This document shows, one piece after another, positions 7,872 to 15,449 of a DNA stretch of 64,000 bases. Origin of the DNA: Paenibacillus larvae subsp. larvae (GTDB taxonomy: Bacteria; Bacillota; Bacilli; Paenibacillales; NBRC-103111); the NCBI RefSeq assembly GCF_002003265.1, contig NZ_CP019687.1:1674001-1738000 (forward strand), written 5' to 3'. The notes beneath the pieces are model-generated. The model did not search any database, was not told where the DNA came from, and was given only the letters and a program-made list of their open reading frames with translations. The first letter of the stretch is position 1; the number at the start of each line of letters is the position of its first letter. Made by a program: the position numbers and the translations under genes.

Positions 7872-8939
7872 TTAAGTTGAAAATATGCCTTGCCAGTATA
7901 TCCAGCAGGGCATATTCTTAATTTTATGATTCACTAAAGCTTCAATTGCTTGTTTAAGTGCTGAAGGCTCTTCGAAAGGTAGTTCATTTCCTCCATCTAA
8001 AGGTTCCTTAATTAATTGATTATTTTTCGCTAATTTCTTTCTTATATAAATATGCTGATGTTCACTGAGGATACCTAACGAGTTAGCCCTATATGCCATA
8101 GCTTGAATGGATACTTTCCAACGCTTTTTTAATGAGATAAAATGTTCGATTGACGTTGATACTATCTCGCTACCGAAACTGGGAGCAGGTAATAAAAATG
8201 CGCTCGCAAATCGATGATCCTCTTTTTCTATTAGCTTGTAGTTTTCTTTTTTATTAAACTCGCTTTTTTTTAATTTCGAATGCAATATGAGGTGACCAAG
8301 TTCATGGGCAATATCGAATCTAGACCTTGAAGATGTTTTATCGTTGCTTAAAAGAACATATGGCCGCTCATCTGGCTCCCAAATCGAACAAGCATCGATT
8401 TTATATGAAGAAGAAGGAGCCCGAGATACAATGATGCCAGCTTTTTCTAAAAGCAACACCACATTACTGATTGAGCCATTCCCCAAATTCCAGAGTTTGC
8501 GAACTTCCATAGCAATCTGATCGATCTCTTCAAAAGGGGTTGGGTAATATTCTTGTCTTGTTATAAACTGCGGAACATTCAATTTTGGAAAATTGAAATA
8601 TTGTTCCAGGTATTTATGAATTTCCTTAATCCAACTAATCTTATGAAGATGGATGTTCTTTGATTTTCGAGTAGCCATTGCCATACTTCTAAAATAAATG
8701 ACACCATCAACTTTCTTAGGATAACTTTTATAAAAGTAGGTGACAGGAACATGTAATGCATCAGAAAGCTTCTCAAGTGTATCATGATTCGGGGTAGCTT
8801 TTTCTTTTTCATATTTAGATATTGCCTGATGTGATATTTCAACGATGTTCGCTAGATCCGTTAAAGTAAACCCCCTAGCTTCTCTGGCCTCAATAAGACG
8901 ATCAGGAATAAACTTGGAAAAGCGATTACTTGCCTCCAA
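7872..8939 (-). CDS. XRE-type HTH fused to ImmA/IrrE (M78) metallopeptidase domain
   Basis: An N-terminal lambda-repressor-like helix-turn-helix (RLIEAREARGFTLTDLANIV, HQAISKYEKEKATP) is followed by a zinc-peptidase domain with FDIAHELGHLILHS, the HExxH motif of the ImmA/IrrE family. Such fusions sense stress or phage attack and cleave or bind repressors, or act as antitoxins (COG2856 type). I place the start at TTG 8939, six bases after AGAGGTGG; a longer frame reaches 8975 without a ribosome site. Its partner is not obvious. It lies between ietAS and the lone Panacea gene, on the same strand as both. Confidence 0.85.
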   Translation of the reverse strand: MEASNRFSKFIPDRLIEAREARGFTLTDLANIVEISHQAISKYEKEKATPNHDTLEKLSDALHVPVTYFYKSYPKKVDGVIYFRSMAMATRKSKNIHLHKISWIKEIHKYLEQYFNFPKLNVPQFITRQEYYPTPFEEIDQIAMEVRKLWNLGNGSISNVVLLLEKAGIIVSRAPSSSYKIDACSIWEPDERPYVLLSNDKTSSRSRFDIAHELGHLILHSKLKKSEFNKKENYKLIEKEDHRFASAFLLPAPSFGSEIVSTSIEHFISLKKRWKVSIQAMAYRANSLGILSEHQHIYIRKKLAKNNQLIKEPLDGGNELPFEEPSALKQAIEALVNHKIKNMPCWIYWQGIFST

Positions 8940-9193
8940 GATCCTCCACCTCTTTTGTGAAATTTTTAAAATCAATCAATGTACTTGGAAATGTTTCCTT
9001 GCTTTATTGTAGGATAAAAGCAAACAAAAAACCAGCCAAGTGACTGGTTCGTATGGCCGCTGATTAATGGGTTCAGCGAGCCGAAACCTTTGTTAGTCCT
9101 CTACTGTAAGTAAAGGAGCAATTTAGATACCTTGTTAATGTGAAACGGCTTTCGTTGATTAACCGTTTATCAATCATCTTCCAATCTCAAATG

Positions 9194-11473
9194 TTATCTT
9201 ATTGAAGTCAAGACTTCATTTCTACTTCTTATTTCTATTGGCTCCAAAACTTTAAATTCATTTAAAATCTCCTCGTATAGGTTATCTTTGTATTTAGGGA
9301 TACTGATTGTAACAATAACAGCATAGTCAATTCTGTCAATACTTCCATTTCTCCCAATTCCATGAAGAACCAAAAATGGATTTTCCAACGAAGATGCTCT
9401 CATGTTTTTCCATCTTTTTACCACTGTATCCCATTTTAGTTCGTTTCTTTTTTCTGATTCAGTTTTGTATTTTGTGGTATCAGCGGATTTAGGCAGTAAT
9501 GATTGTTGGTATCCATTAGATAAAAATTCTTGAATTTTATCTTTATCTTCAACAATATGAAAAGTTTCAATTTTACAATCTTTTTTAGTGAAATTGTATT
9601 TTTTATCATGTGGATAGAAGGTGTCCTCAATTGTAGATTCAGTGTAATCTTCTACATGTAAAGCATTTGCCTTAGATAAAGTTGCAATTGTCCATGAAAA
9701 ATTCACATTAGAAGTTATTGAACTATTTAAAGGCAACGGTATCGGAAGCTTTGCCATACCTGTAGGATTCATTGAATTAGTATATATAATATTTACGTGA
9801 TTTTTGTCACACTTTAAAATTTCATCAACACTTTGATCAATAATTCCATAACCAATACTATTATCTACTCTGTTCGGGTTCTGAGCTGTATGTATTAATA
9901 ATGCCCTAGCTACTAGTGGTGTAAATCGGCTACACCTTCCTAAAATTTCTGCTGCCTTACTTGATATAATTGGAGCCGAATAACTTGTGCCAGCAGAAAG
10001 CAATTTCTCTTTAGAATCTGAAGAATTTATAAGGTGAATAGGATATCGACTATCTCCTCCAAAAGCGCAGACGTCAGGCTTTACCTTGCATCCCTCTCTT
10101 CCATCACCAATACAACTGTAGCTAGCTCTGATTCGTTCAGCAGTATCATAATTAAAAGTATACGCCCCTACACCTAATCCATTAACTAAATCTGCTGGAG
10201 CCTGTACCCTGTTATAAGGTGAAGGTGCTTCTCCATCATTCCCAACAGCCACAACAAAAAGTTTCTGGTAATTCCAAGCTAATGTATCCAATGCATATGT
10301 AAATCTTGAAATTTCATCATCAAATATTGGACCTGTTGGTCCAAATGATAAATTATAAACATCAATGTCATGTCTATTTGGAACAACTTGTTCTATAAAT
10401 TCAATGGCTTCGTATAGATCAAAATCTTTCGGATCACTTAAAGGCAGTACTCGAAAACTTTCAACAAACAAAACTGGGTCATCTAAATGCGAATTTGCTT
10501 CATATTGATTTAAATCTCCGTATAAAACGACCCCGGCCACCGCTGTCCCATGTTTGATTCCTTCTTTTGTCGCATTTGAACTAACTGCCTTATTCTCTTT
10601 ACTGAACTTAGCTAAAAAAGGATGGGTAGGATTGATACCTCCATCAAAAACTCCTACCTTTATTTGTGAAATGTTTTCGCCTAAAGGAGGCAAGAGTAAG
10701 TTATGGTCAGTAAAGGATCCTCTTAATTCAGGAAAAAAATTGATTTTTAGTGGATGAACTGTTCTTAATGGGTTAAAGTTTGCAATATTATTTATAACCT
10801 TTCTATTGACGAGTGCACTTACAAAAGTAGGTCCACCATCATAGGTTTTAAGTTTAATAGTATTCCCCTTGACCCCGAGTGATATTAGATTTCGTTTAAA
10901 CTTTTCAATCATCTCTTCATTCTCATGACCATAAGGATGGAGAACAAACTCTACAGTTCCTTCCATCCAATCGTCGTCAAAACCTTGAATTATTTCATCA
11001 TTCCTTAAAAGCGAGAACTCTTCAATTTTTCGAATATCATTTTTGAAACTTTTAGTCAAAGCATTACCAGTAGAGTCAAGAATTTGCTGGAGGGAAGATA
11101 ATGATTCTTGATCAACCTTTACAAAATGCATTTTACTGTATTTCATTTTAGAATCCTTCTCAAAAACCCAACGTCTAGAGCCAATATTTTCAAATCTTGT
11201 CTTTTTGAAAAATGTGTCCGGAATGTATGTTTTCGCTAGAAAATCTTCGTTAAGCCTTAATGTCAGAACTATTTCGTCCATTCTGTTCTCTTCTGGTATT
11301 TCTTTAATGTGTCCCTGTATCTCTTCTAATTGTCTTTTTATTCTATTTTTAGCTTCATCATAACTTCTTGGATATGGCTTTTCACCCCCCCTCATCTTTT
11401 TTTTAATCGGTTCAATCATTTGCTCACCATTACCTAAAATAGGTAGGTAATCTCTTTTTTGTTTGTCGGTCAT
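9194..11473 (-). CDS. Subtilisin-like S8 serine protease of an ietAS-type antiphage pair
   Basis: A 759-residue cytoplasmic subtilase without signal peptide. The S8 catalytic residues are all visible: D277 in GVFDGGINPTHP, H308 in GIKHGTAVAGVV, S497 in SAGTSYSAP, and the oxyanion N412 in VAVGNDGE. The first 260 and last 230 residues are family-specific extensions. The ATG at 11473 lies 20 bases after the stop of an AAA ATPase gene. This two-gene arrangement, ATPase first and subtilase second, is that of IetA-IetS, reported as an antiphage system and earlier as a plasmid incompatibility toxin-antitoxin pair. Protease-mediated cell shutdown controlled by the ATPase is the accepted idea, not shown here. 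Confidence 0.85.
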   Translation of the reverse strand: MTDKQKRDYLPILGNGEQMIEPIKKKMRGGEKPYPRSYDEAKNRIKRQLEEIQGHIKEIPEENRMDEIVLTLRLNEDFLAKTYIPDTFFKKTRFENIGSRRWVFEKDSKMKYSKMHFVKVDQESLSSLQQILDSTGNALTKSFKNDIRKIEEFSLLRNDEIIQGFDDDWMEGTVEFVLHPYGHENEEMIEKFKRNLISLGVKGNTIKLKTYDGGPTFVSALVNRKVINNIANFNPLRTVHPLKINFFPELRGSFTDHNLLLPPLGENISQIKVGVFDGGINPTHPFLAKFSKENKAVSSNATKEGIKHGTAVAGVVLYGDLNQYEANSHLDDPVLFVESFRVLPLSDPKDFDLYEAIEFIEQVVPNRHDIDVYNLSFGPTGPIFDDEISRFTYALDTLAWNYQKLFVVAVGNDGEAPSPYNRVQAPADLVNGLGVGAYTFNYDTAERIRASYSCIGDGREGCKVKPDVCAFGGDSRYPIHLINSSDSKEKLLSAGTSYSAPIISSKAAEILGRCSRFTPLVARALLIHTAQNPNRVDNSIGYGIIDQSVDEILKCDKNHVNIIYTNSMNPTGMAKLPIPLPLNSSITSNVNFSWTIATLSKANALHVEDYTESTIEDTFYPHDKKYNFTKKDCKIETFHIVEDKDKIQEFLSNGYQQSLLPKSADTTKYKTESEKRNELKWDTVVKRWKNMRASSLENPFLVLHGIGRNGSIDRIDYAVIVTISIPKYKDNLYEEILNEFKVLEPIEIRSRNEVLTSIR

Positions 11474-11492
11474 GTTTATCCCCTTTCCAAAA

Positions 11493-12605
11493 TTATTTTT
11501 TAATCGACTTCTTCAAATGATGATTGACCGTAGATGGACTGATTCCTAACAAAGTTGCTATTTTGGCTTGGGACAACTTACCCCCGTATGTTTCTTTGAG
11601 CGCAGTTGTCATAACTTTATTAAAACTTGAATTATCTCCACTATGTGTTTCTTTAAGTCGTGTTATGAGTGACTTTATAGGATCAGATTCTTCCACAATA
11701 ACTTGACGCAACACATGGTCGCAAATTTGTTTAATATCTGAAGGGCTAATTTGTTGAATAACTTTTGCAACAGCTCTTATAAGTGAATCTTCGATTTCAA
11801 CAATTTCTTTATTAAGATAAAACTTCCATAGTTGAAACCTTTGCTCCTCATTCGGAAATGGTATTTCTATTTTCAAGTCAAACCGTCTCCAAATAGCTTT
11901 ATCTAGGAACTCCGGATGATTCGTTGCACCAACAATGATGGAATGTGCCGGCCACTCCTCCAACTCCTTCAACAGAACATTAACAATTCTTTTCAACTCC
12001 CCTAAATCAGAAGGATCATCTCTTCTTTTTGCAACAGCATCAAATTCATCAAGGAGAAGAATAGATGGACTATTTTTCCCGTAATCTAGAATTTTTTTTA
12101 AATTTTGACCTGTTTTGCCCAAATAACTCGAGATTGCCGATGATAAATCTAAAGTAATTAAAGGTAAAGACAGACAATGTGCTACATATTTAGTCAATAA
12201 AGTTTTTCCAACTCCAGGTGGCCCGTAAAACAGTATACTATTTGGTGGTTTAATACCATTAGCTATTAGCTTTGTCATAAGCTCTCTTTCTTTTAAAAAA
12301 CGTCGAATGGACTTATCAATCTGTTCGTTTAAAATAACAGTTTGATCAAAAGTTGAGTAGTCACTTATCTTTACTAAAGACATAAAAGAATCCTTATCGA
12401 CAGGAGGAGGCTCAATACCCATTGATCTTGTTAAAGGAGCTCCAGCATTATAAGTTGTAATAATTTCAGCCAGCTCTGAAGATAAAAGTGGATTTTCTTT
12501 TTTTATCTTCCTAATGATCGACAGAACCGACAATTCAACAGTTCTTTTATCACCGTCAAGTGAAGCTCTAATAAGGGATGGTAATTGCTTCAAAACAGCA
12601 TTCAT
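11493..12605 (-). CDS. AAA+ ATPase of an ietAS-type antiphage pair, with C-terminal HTH
   Basis: A 370-residue AAA+ protein: Walker A GPPGVGKT at 128-135, Walker B LLLDEFDA at 183-190, sensor-1 ATNH at 227-230 and the arginine-finger motif WRRFD at 239-243. The last 25 residues (LSQAKIATLLGISPSTVNHH) form a helix-turn-helix. In IetAS this ATPase is thought to restrain or activate the partner subtilase encoded just downstream. The HTH and several TCGAAT boxes in its promoter suggest it represses its own operon; that is my inference. ATG at 12605 has GAGGAAGGA upstream. Confidence 0.85.
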   Translation of the reverse strand: MNAVLKQLPSLIRASLDGDKRTVELSVLSIIRKIKKENPLLSSELAEIITTYNAGAPLTRSMGIEPPPVDKDSFMSLVKISDYSTFDQTVILNEQIDKSIRRFLKERELMTKLIANGIKPPNSILFYGPPGVGKTLLTKYVAHCLSLPLITLDLSSAISSYLGKTGQNLKKILDYGKNSPSILLLDEFDAVAKRRDDPSDLGELKRIVNVLLKELEEWPAHSIIVGATNHPEFLDKAIWRRFDLKIEIPFPNEEQRFQLWKFYLNKEIVEIEDSLIRAVAKVIQQISPSDIKQICDHVLRQVIVEESDPIKSLITRLKETHSGDNSSFNKVMTTALKETYGGKLSQAKIATLLGISPSTVNHHLKKSIKK

Positions 12606-12750
12606 TCGATTTCACCATTTCCTTCCTCGTTTATCGAATGGTTTAATTATATATAATATAAATGTTCTTGGTCAAGTTTATTCGATTCCTCTGCTATAAA
12701 AAAATAATTCGAATGAAATCTAAATTAATCGAAGTCATCACCATCCCAAA
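12606..12750 (-). promoter_or_regulatory. ietAS promoter with repeated TCGAAT boxes
   Basis: On the minus strand TTGACC (12675-12670) and TATAAT (12651-12646) are separated by 18 bases, a good sigma-A promoter. Around it are five related boxes: TTCGATTAA, CATTCGAATTA, AATCGAATAA, CATTCGATAA and AATCGAATG, one of them a perfect ATTCGAAT palindrome. They surround the promoter and run up to the start codon, as expected for operators. Confidence 0.7.
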
Positions 12751-12831
12751 AAAGACTGAATGAAGAATTCATAAGATATCTTTCAAAGGTGGACCAAAAC
12801 AAAATACTTGTGCTTAGACTTAGCGCAAAAT

Positions 12832-12908
12832 AACCCGCAAGCCAAAGTGATATGTTCCCCTTCATTCATCTGTCTACCTAAAGGGGAGCATATCAAAGCC
12901 CGCGGGTT
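12832..12908 (-). terminator. Large hairpin ending the lysis operon
   Basis: AACCCGC...AAGTGATATGTTCCCCTT pairs with AAAGGGGAGCATATCAAA...GCGGGTT over most of its length. It starts 10 bases after the stop of the holin gene and marks the border between phage late genes and AT-rich cargo. Confidence 0.75.
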
Positions 12909-12917
12909 TAACTATGT

Positions 12918-13160
12918 TTATTGTTCTTTCTTTACTGCACTCTTACCAGCACTATATAGCCCGCATGAAGTAAGACCAGAAATAATACCAAACATAACGC
13001 TCGTCTTCACATCACCTGGGAAGTAAACAACGCCTGCTATGATGCCCAGGATAACGGACAGAACGGGAGCCAAACGAACGGGTAACCCCATCCTTTTCGA
13101 TATTTCTACAAAACCCACGATAACAGCAACCAGTAAAGCATCTGTAATTTCTATATTCAT
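12918..13160 (-). CDS. Phage holin
   Basis: An 80-residue membrane protein, MNIEITDALLVAVIVGFVEI and then two more hydrophobic stretches (PVLSVILGIIAGVVYF, VMFGIISGLTSCGLYSAG) with a basic tail KSAVKKEQ. Three helices plus charged end and position at the end of the lysis genes identify a holin of a class common in Gram-positive phages. It would open the membrane for the amidase at 13940-14620. Confidence 0.85.
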   Translation of the reverse strand: MNIEITDALLVAVIVGFVEISKRMGLPVRLAPVLSVILGIIAGVVYFPGDVKTSVMFGIISGLTSCGLYSAGKSAVKKEQ

Positions 13161-13172
13161 AGCGTCCTCCCC

Positions 13173-13451
13173 TTATTCCACAAGTTCATAAGTCTCAGTG
13201 AAAATATCCGGCTTGCATGGATAGTACTCTCCCTTAACGCCTCGAATGATGTAATCACCTGGGCAGACGATGTGATGCCCCTCTAACGTTTTACATTGTC
13301 CATGCATAGATATGGAATTTCCACATACTCTACAAATATTTTTGCAAACCCCGTCATGATCAAGTTCCCGTATTTGGGCATCAGGCACATCTCCCGCCTT
13401 CCACCACCGACCTGCCGATACTACAACAGGCTTTTTACGATACTTTTTCAT
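13173..13451 (-). CDS. Small cysteine-rich phage protein of unknown function
   Basis: A 92-residue protein starting MKKYRKKPVVVSAGRWW, with CRVCGNSISMHGQC, KTLEGHHIVCPGDYIIRGVKG and EYYPCKPDIFTETYE. The PGDYIIRGVKGEYYPCKPDIF ending is a pattern I know from many short phage proteins, often found near lysis or tail genes, none with a proven function. The CxxC and HxxxC clusters suggest zinc binding. ATG at 13451 follows AGGAGG. Confidence 0.75.
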   Translation of the reverse strand: MKKYRKKPVVVSAGRWWKAGDVPDAQIRELDHDGVCKNICRVCGNSISMHGQCKTLEGHHIVCPGDYIIRGVKGEYYPCKPDIFTETYELVE

Positions 13452-13468
13452 TGCATCCTCCTAATCGT

Positions 13469-13933
13469 TTATGGTGACCTGCACCACCGTACTTTTCCTG
13501 ACGTGTCTCTATCAGTGCGACCGTCTCGATTTGACCATTTACCCGACTTGGTTAAGCCAAACATAAACCAATTATCAGCTTTGTATATGATTCCTTCGTG
13601 TCCCTGCCCGGTACTCGAATAAGCGACTAGTCCCTTTACATCAGGAAAGTGTTTACGGATGTACTTCCTCGCAAGCGAGAGAGCCTTAGATTCTGCGTTT
13701 GGAATCGTATCATCAATGAGGTACATTCTTGTGAGTTCGAGCAAAGATGTCTGTTCCAAGTTTCTTGCAACGGGTCGCCCCCACATCATTGCCCCTATTC
13801 GATTCCCCTGATCGTCCAGAATCCATAAGCGCAGCCTTGCTCCAGCTGGTGTGGATTTCAAATAGTGTCGTCCTGCAATCCACTTATCGAGTTTAGTCGA
13901 ATGGCTCACCTCCAACGATATCCGGTTTTTCAT
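13469..13933 (-). CDS. Mom-like GNAT-fold DNA-modification protein
   Basis: A 154-residue protein. Residues 64-125 resemble the core of phage Mu Mom and its relatives: LLELTRMYLIDDTIPNAES, ARKYIRKHFPDVKGLVAYSS and GHEGIIYKADNWFMFG. Mom proteins have a GNAT fold and convert adenine in phage DNA to a methylcarbamoyl derivative, protecting it from restriction. It is shorter than Mu Mom (about 240 residues) and ends in a charged tail, so activity is not assured. It lies inside the lysis cluster, directly after the amidase stop; ATG at 13933 is nine bases from AAGG. A plain acetyltransferase is the alternative. Confidence 0.7.
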   Translation of the reverse strand: MKNRISLEVSHSTKLDKWIAGRHYLKSTPAGARLRLWILDDQGNRIGAMMWGRPVARNLEQTSLLELTRMYLIDDTIPNAESKALSLARKYIRKHFPDVKGLVAYSSTGQGHEGIIYKADNWFMFGLTKSGKWSNRDGRTDRDTSGKVRWCRSP

Positions 13934-13939
13934 AACCAT

Positions 13940-14620
13940 CTACCTTATAAGCCCACTCACCAAAATGTGGTTATTGAGCCATACCAATTCATCAACAGTA
14001 AGGGTGTGGTTTTCGATCTTAACCATCCAACCCCAATCAGTAAACTTCCCTGCATTCCAGGCTAACCCCATATTGTCAAAAAGCTGTTTCCACTGCCAGT
14101 CTTCCAGTTGTAAGGTTCTATTCATGTCGTCTTCCTCTCCTTCATATGCTTGTTTAATTCGCTCTATAAAGCTTGGCACTCTTCCCTCATCTAACATTCT
14201 GTGCGGACAGTATTTACCACTCCAATGCTGGTGCGGAACCACATTTCCAATAGGAATACAAAACTGTTTCATAAGCTGAGCAATGATAATAGCCGCATTA
14301 TCTTCTGCTTTGTAATATCGGCCGCCGCCGGACTTGGAATAGCAAATTTCTACGCCAATGGATTGACGGTTTCCTGTTCCGTTCCCATCACCGCAATGCC
14401 AGGCATTTCGATCAAAAGGAATGCCCTGAACAGCTTCCATATCGTCCACAGCAACGTGGAACGAAACCTCATTATTATTCCCGATCATATAACGGATCTC
14501 ATTTTCTGCAGGCGCATCATTAGCCGTATTGTGAAACGTAATATATTTTGGTGTCATCTTGTTTGGGCATTTAACGCCATATTTACTTGGGTCTACTAGC
14601 ATTTCTCTGATTTCCATCAT
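13940..14620 (-). CDS. N-acetylmuramoyl-L-alanine amidase (endolysin)
   Basis: A 226-residue cell-wall hydrolase. Residues 1-155 are an Amidase_2/PGRP domain with the zinc ligands in ITFHNTAND and VPHQHWSGKYCPHRM, and the substrate-binding segment WHCGDGNGTGNRQSIGVEIC. The C-terminal 70 residues (ADDMNRTLQLEDWQWKQL-type helices) are likely a wall-binding or oligomerising tail. ATG at 14620 overlaps the stop of the BhlA holin and follows AAGGAG. It cuts the bond between N-acetylmuramic acid and L-alanine to release phage. Confidence 0.92.
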   Translation of the reverse strand: MMEIREMLVDPSKYGVKCPNKMTPKYITFHNTANDAPAENEIRYMIGNNNEVSFHVAVDDMEAVQGIPFDRNAWHCGDGNGTGNRQSIGVEICYSKSGGGRYYKAEDNAAIIIAQLMKQFCIPIGNVVPHQHWSGKYCPHRMLDEGRVPSFIERIKQAYEGEEDDMNRTLQLEDWQWKQLFDNMGLAWNAGKFTDWGWMVKIENHTLTVDELVWLNNHILVSGLIR

Positions 14621-14856
14621 TGGGCTTCTCCTTCCCCAGGTTTTCCTTTTAGAATCCCTTTAATCTCGGCAATATCACTTGAAAGAAGGCTAAAAGACTT
14701 TGCTTGCTCTCGGATAACTTCCTGGTTCTCGCTAATGGTCTTTTGATACTCCTTCTCCCGCACTTCATTTTTCTTCATCGTTGTAAACAGCAGCCAGATA
14801 AACAAAACGCCAAATATCCCGGTATTTAGCGCTGTATTAAAGATTTGGTCTTCCAT
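14617..14856 (-). CDS. BhlA/UviB-type holin-like protein
   Basis: A 79-residue protein with one N-terminal transmembrane helix (TGIFGVLFIWLLFTTMKK) and a helical, charged cytoplasmic tail (EKEYQKTISENQEVIREQ). This is the BhlA family seen beside amidases in Bacillales prophages. The start is ATG 14856, preceded by AGGAGG; a longer open frame upstream is not used. It overlaps the amidase gene, consistent with co-translation. Confidence 0.88.
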   Translation of the reverse strand: MEDQIFNTALNTGIFGVLFIWLLFTTMKKNEVREKEYQKTISENQEVIREQAKSFSLLSSDIAEIKGILKGKPGEGEAQ

Positions 14857-14890
14857 AGTCCCTCCTGTTTTTTCGCATAAAAAATGCGCC

Positions 14891-15049
14891 TTATTTTTTG
14901 GCGCTAACTGATTTCTCTTCCATTTTCTCAAGCTTCTTGCTGACCTCTTCCCGCAGATTGTACAGATCCGGAACAACGCTATATGGATGTACTCCAGTCA
15001 CTACGGCTCTACACCAAACGTCCACACAGATACTATCTTCATTAAACAT
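14891..15049 (-). CDS. Short XkdX-position tail/lysis-junction protein
   Basis: A 52-residue protein starting MFNEDSICVDVWCRAVVTGV and ending in a basic helix EEVSKKLEKMEEK. ATG at 15049 follows AGGAGGTGCTAAGAAAG and overlaps the end of the upstream gene. In PBSX-like phages a tiny protein (XkdX) sits between tail fibre and holin genes; this one is in that place, but the sequence match is only loose. Confidence 0.65.
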   Translation of the reverse strand: MFNEDSICVDVWCRAVVTGVHPYSVVPDLYNLREEVSKKLEKMEEKSVSAKK

Positions 15050-15437
15050 CTTTCTTAGCACCTCCTAACGCAAACGTCAGCTCCATGATGGCTTTGTCCA
15101 TATCTTCCTTTTGCTTGTTTAGAGCTTCTTCCAGGTCACGAATTCGCTGCTCAGGCACTGGAGAATCTGGATGGCTTTCGGAGTTCTCCTGCTCCTCACG
15201 CTCTTTTACAATATGGTCAAATACCTTTTGGGCTTTTACCTCTAAGCTGTCGTTCTTGTCAAAGAGGTTGCCACCAGCGTTCGCGTTAATGATTTGAATG
15301 TCTTCAATTCGCGTGATCCTGCCGTTTTCGATAATGAGAATCAGGTCTGCATCCTCCCAATGCGGATTAGATTCTAATACTTTCTTCGCAGGAACTCCGT
15401 TAATGCTTTCTTTTTTGTCCCAAATGATATATTCCAT
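15042..15437 (-). CDS. Tail accessory protein after the kelch tail protein
   Basis: A 131-residue protein: an N-terminal beta-type region (MEYIIWDKKESINGVPAKKV, LILIIENGRITRIEDIQI) and a C-terminal coiled coil (RIRDLEEALNKQKEDMDKAI). It sits directly downstream of the putative receptor-binding protein, where PBSX-like phages encode fibre assembly or hub-linked proteins. No function is known to me. Confidence 0.75.
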   Translation of the reverse strand: MEYIIWDKKESINGVPAKKVLESNPHWEDADLILIIENGRITRIEDIQIINANAGGNLFDKNDSLEVKAQKVFDHIVKEREEQENSESHPDSPVPEQRIRDLEEALNKQKEDMDKAIMELTFALGGAKKDV

Positions 15438-15449
15438 GCTTACATCCTC

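Noticed and set aside
7530-7880. 116-codon plus-strand frame opposite the second Panacea gene
   Set aside because: Antisense to a clear Panacea gene and to the repeat region, without a ribosome site.
12808-13026. Plus-strand frame over the large hairpin and holin 3' end
   Set aside because: Encoded by the terminator stem and antisense to the holin.
13173-13451. Com-like translational activator for the Mom-like gene
   Set aside because: It has a CxxC cluster, but the rest follows a widespread unrelated phage family, so I do not claim a Com function.
14201-14599. 132-codon plus-strand frame opposite the amidase
   Set aside because: Shadow of the amidase gene; the minus-strand protein has all catalytic motifs.
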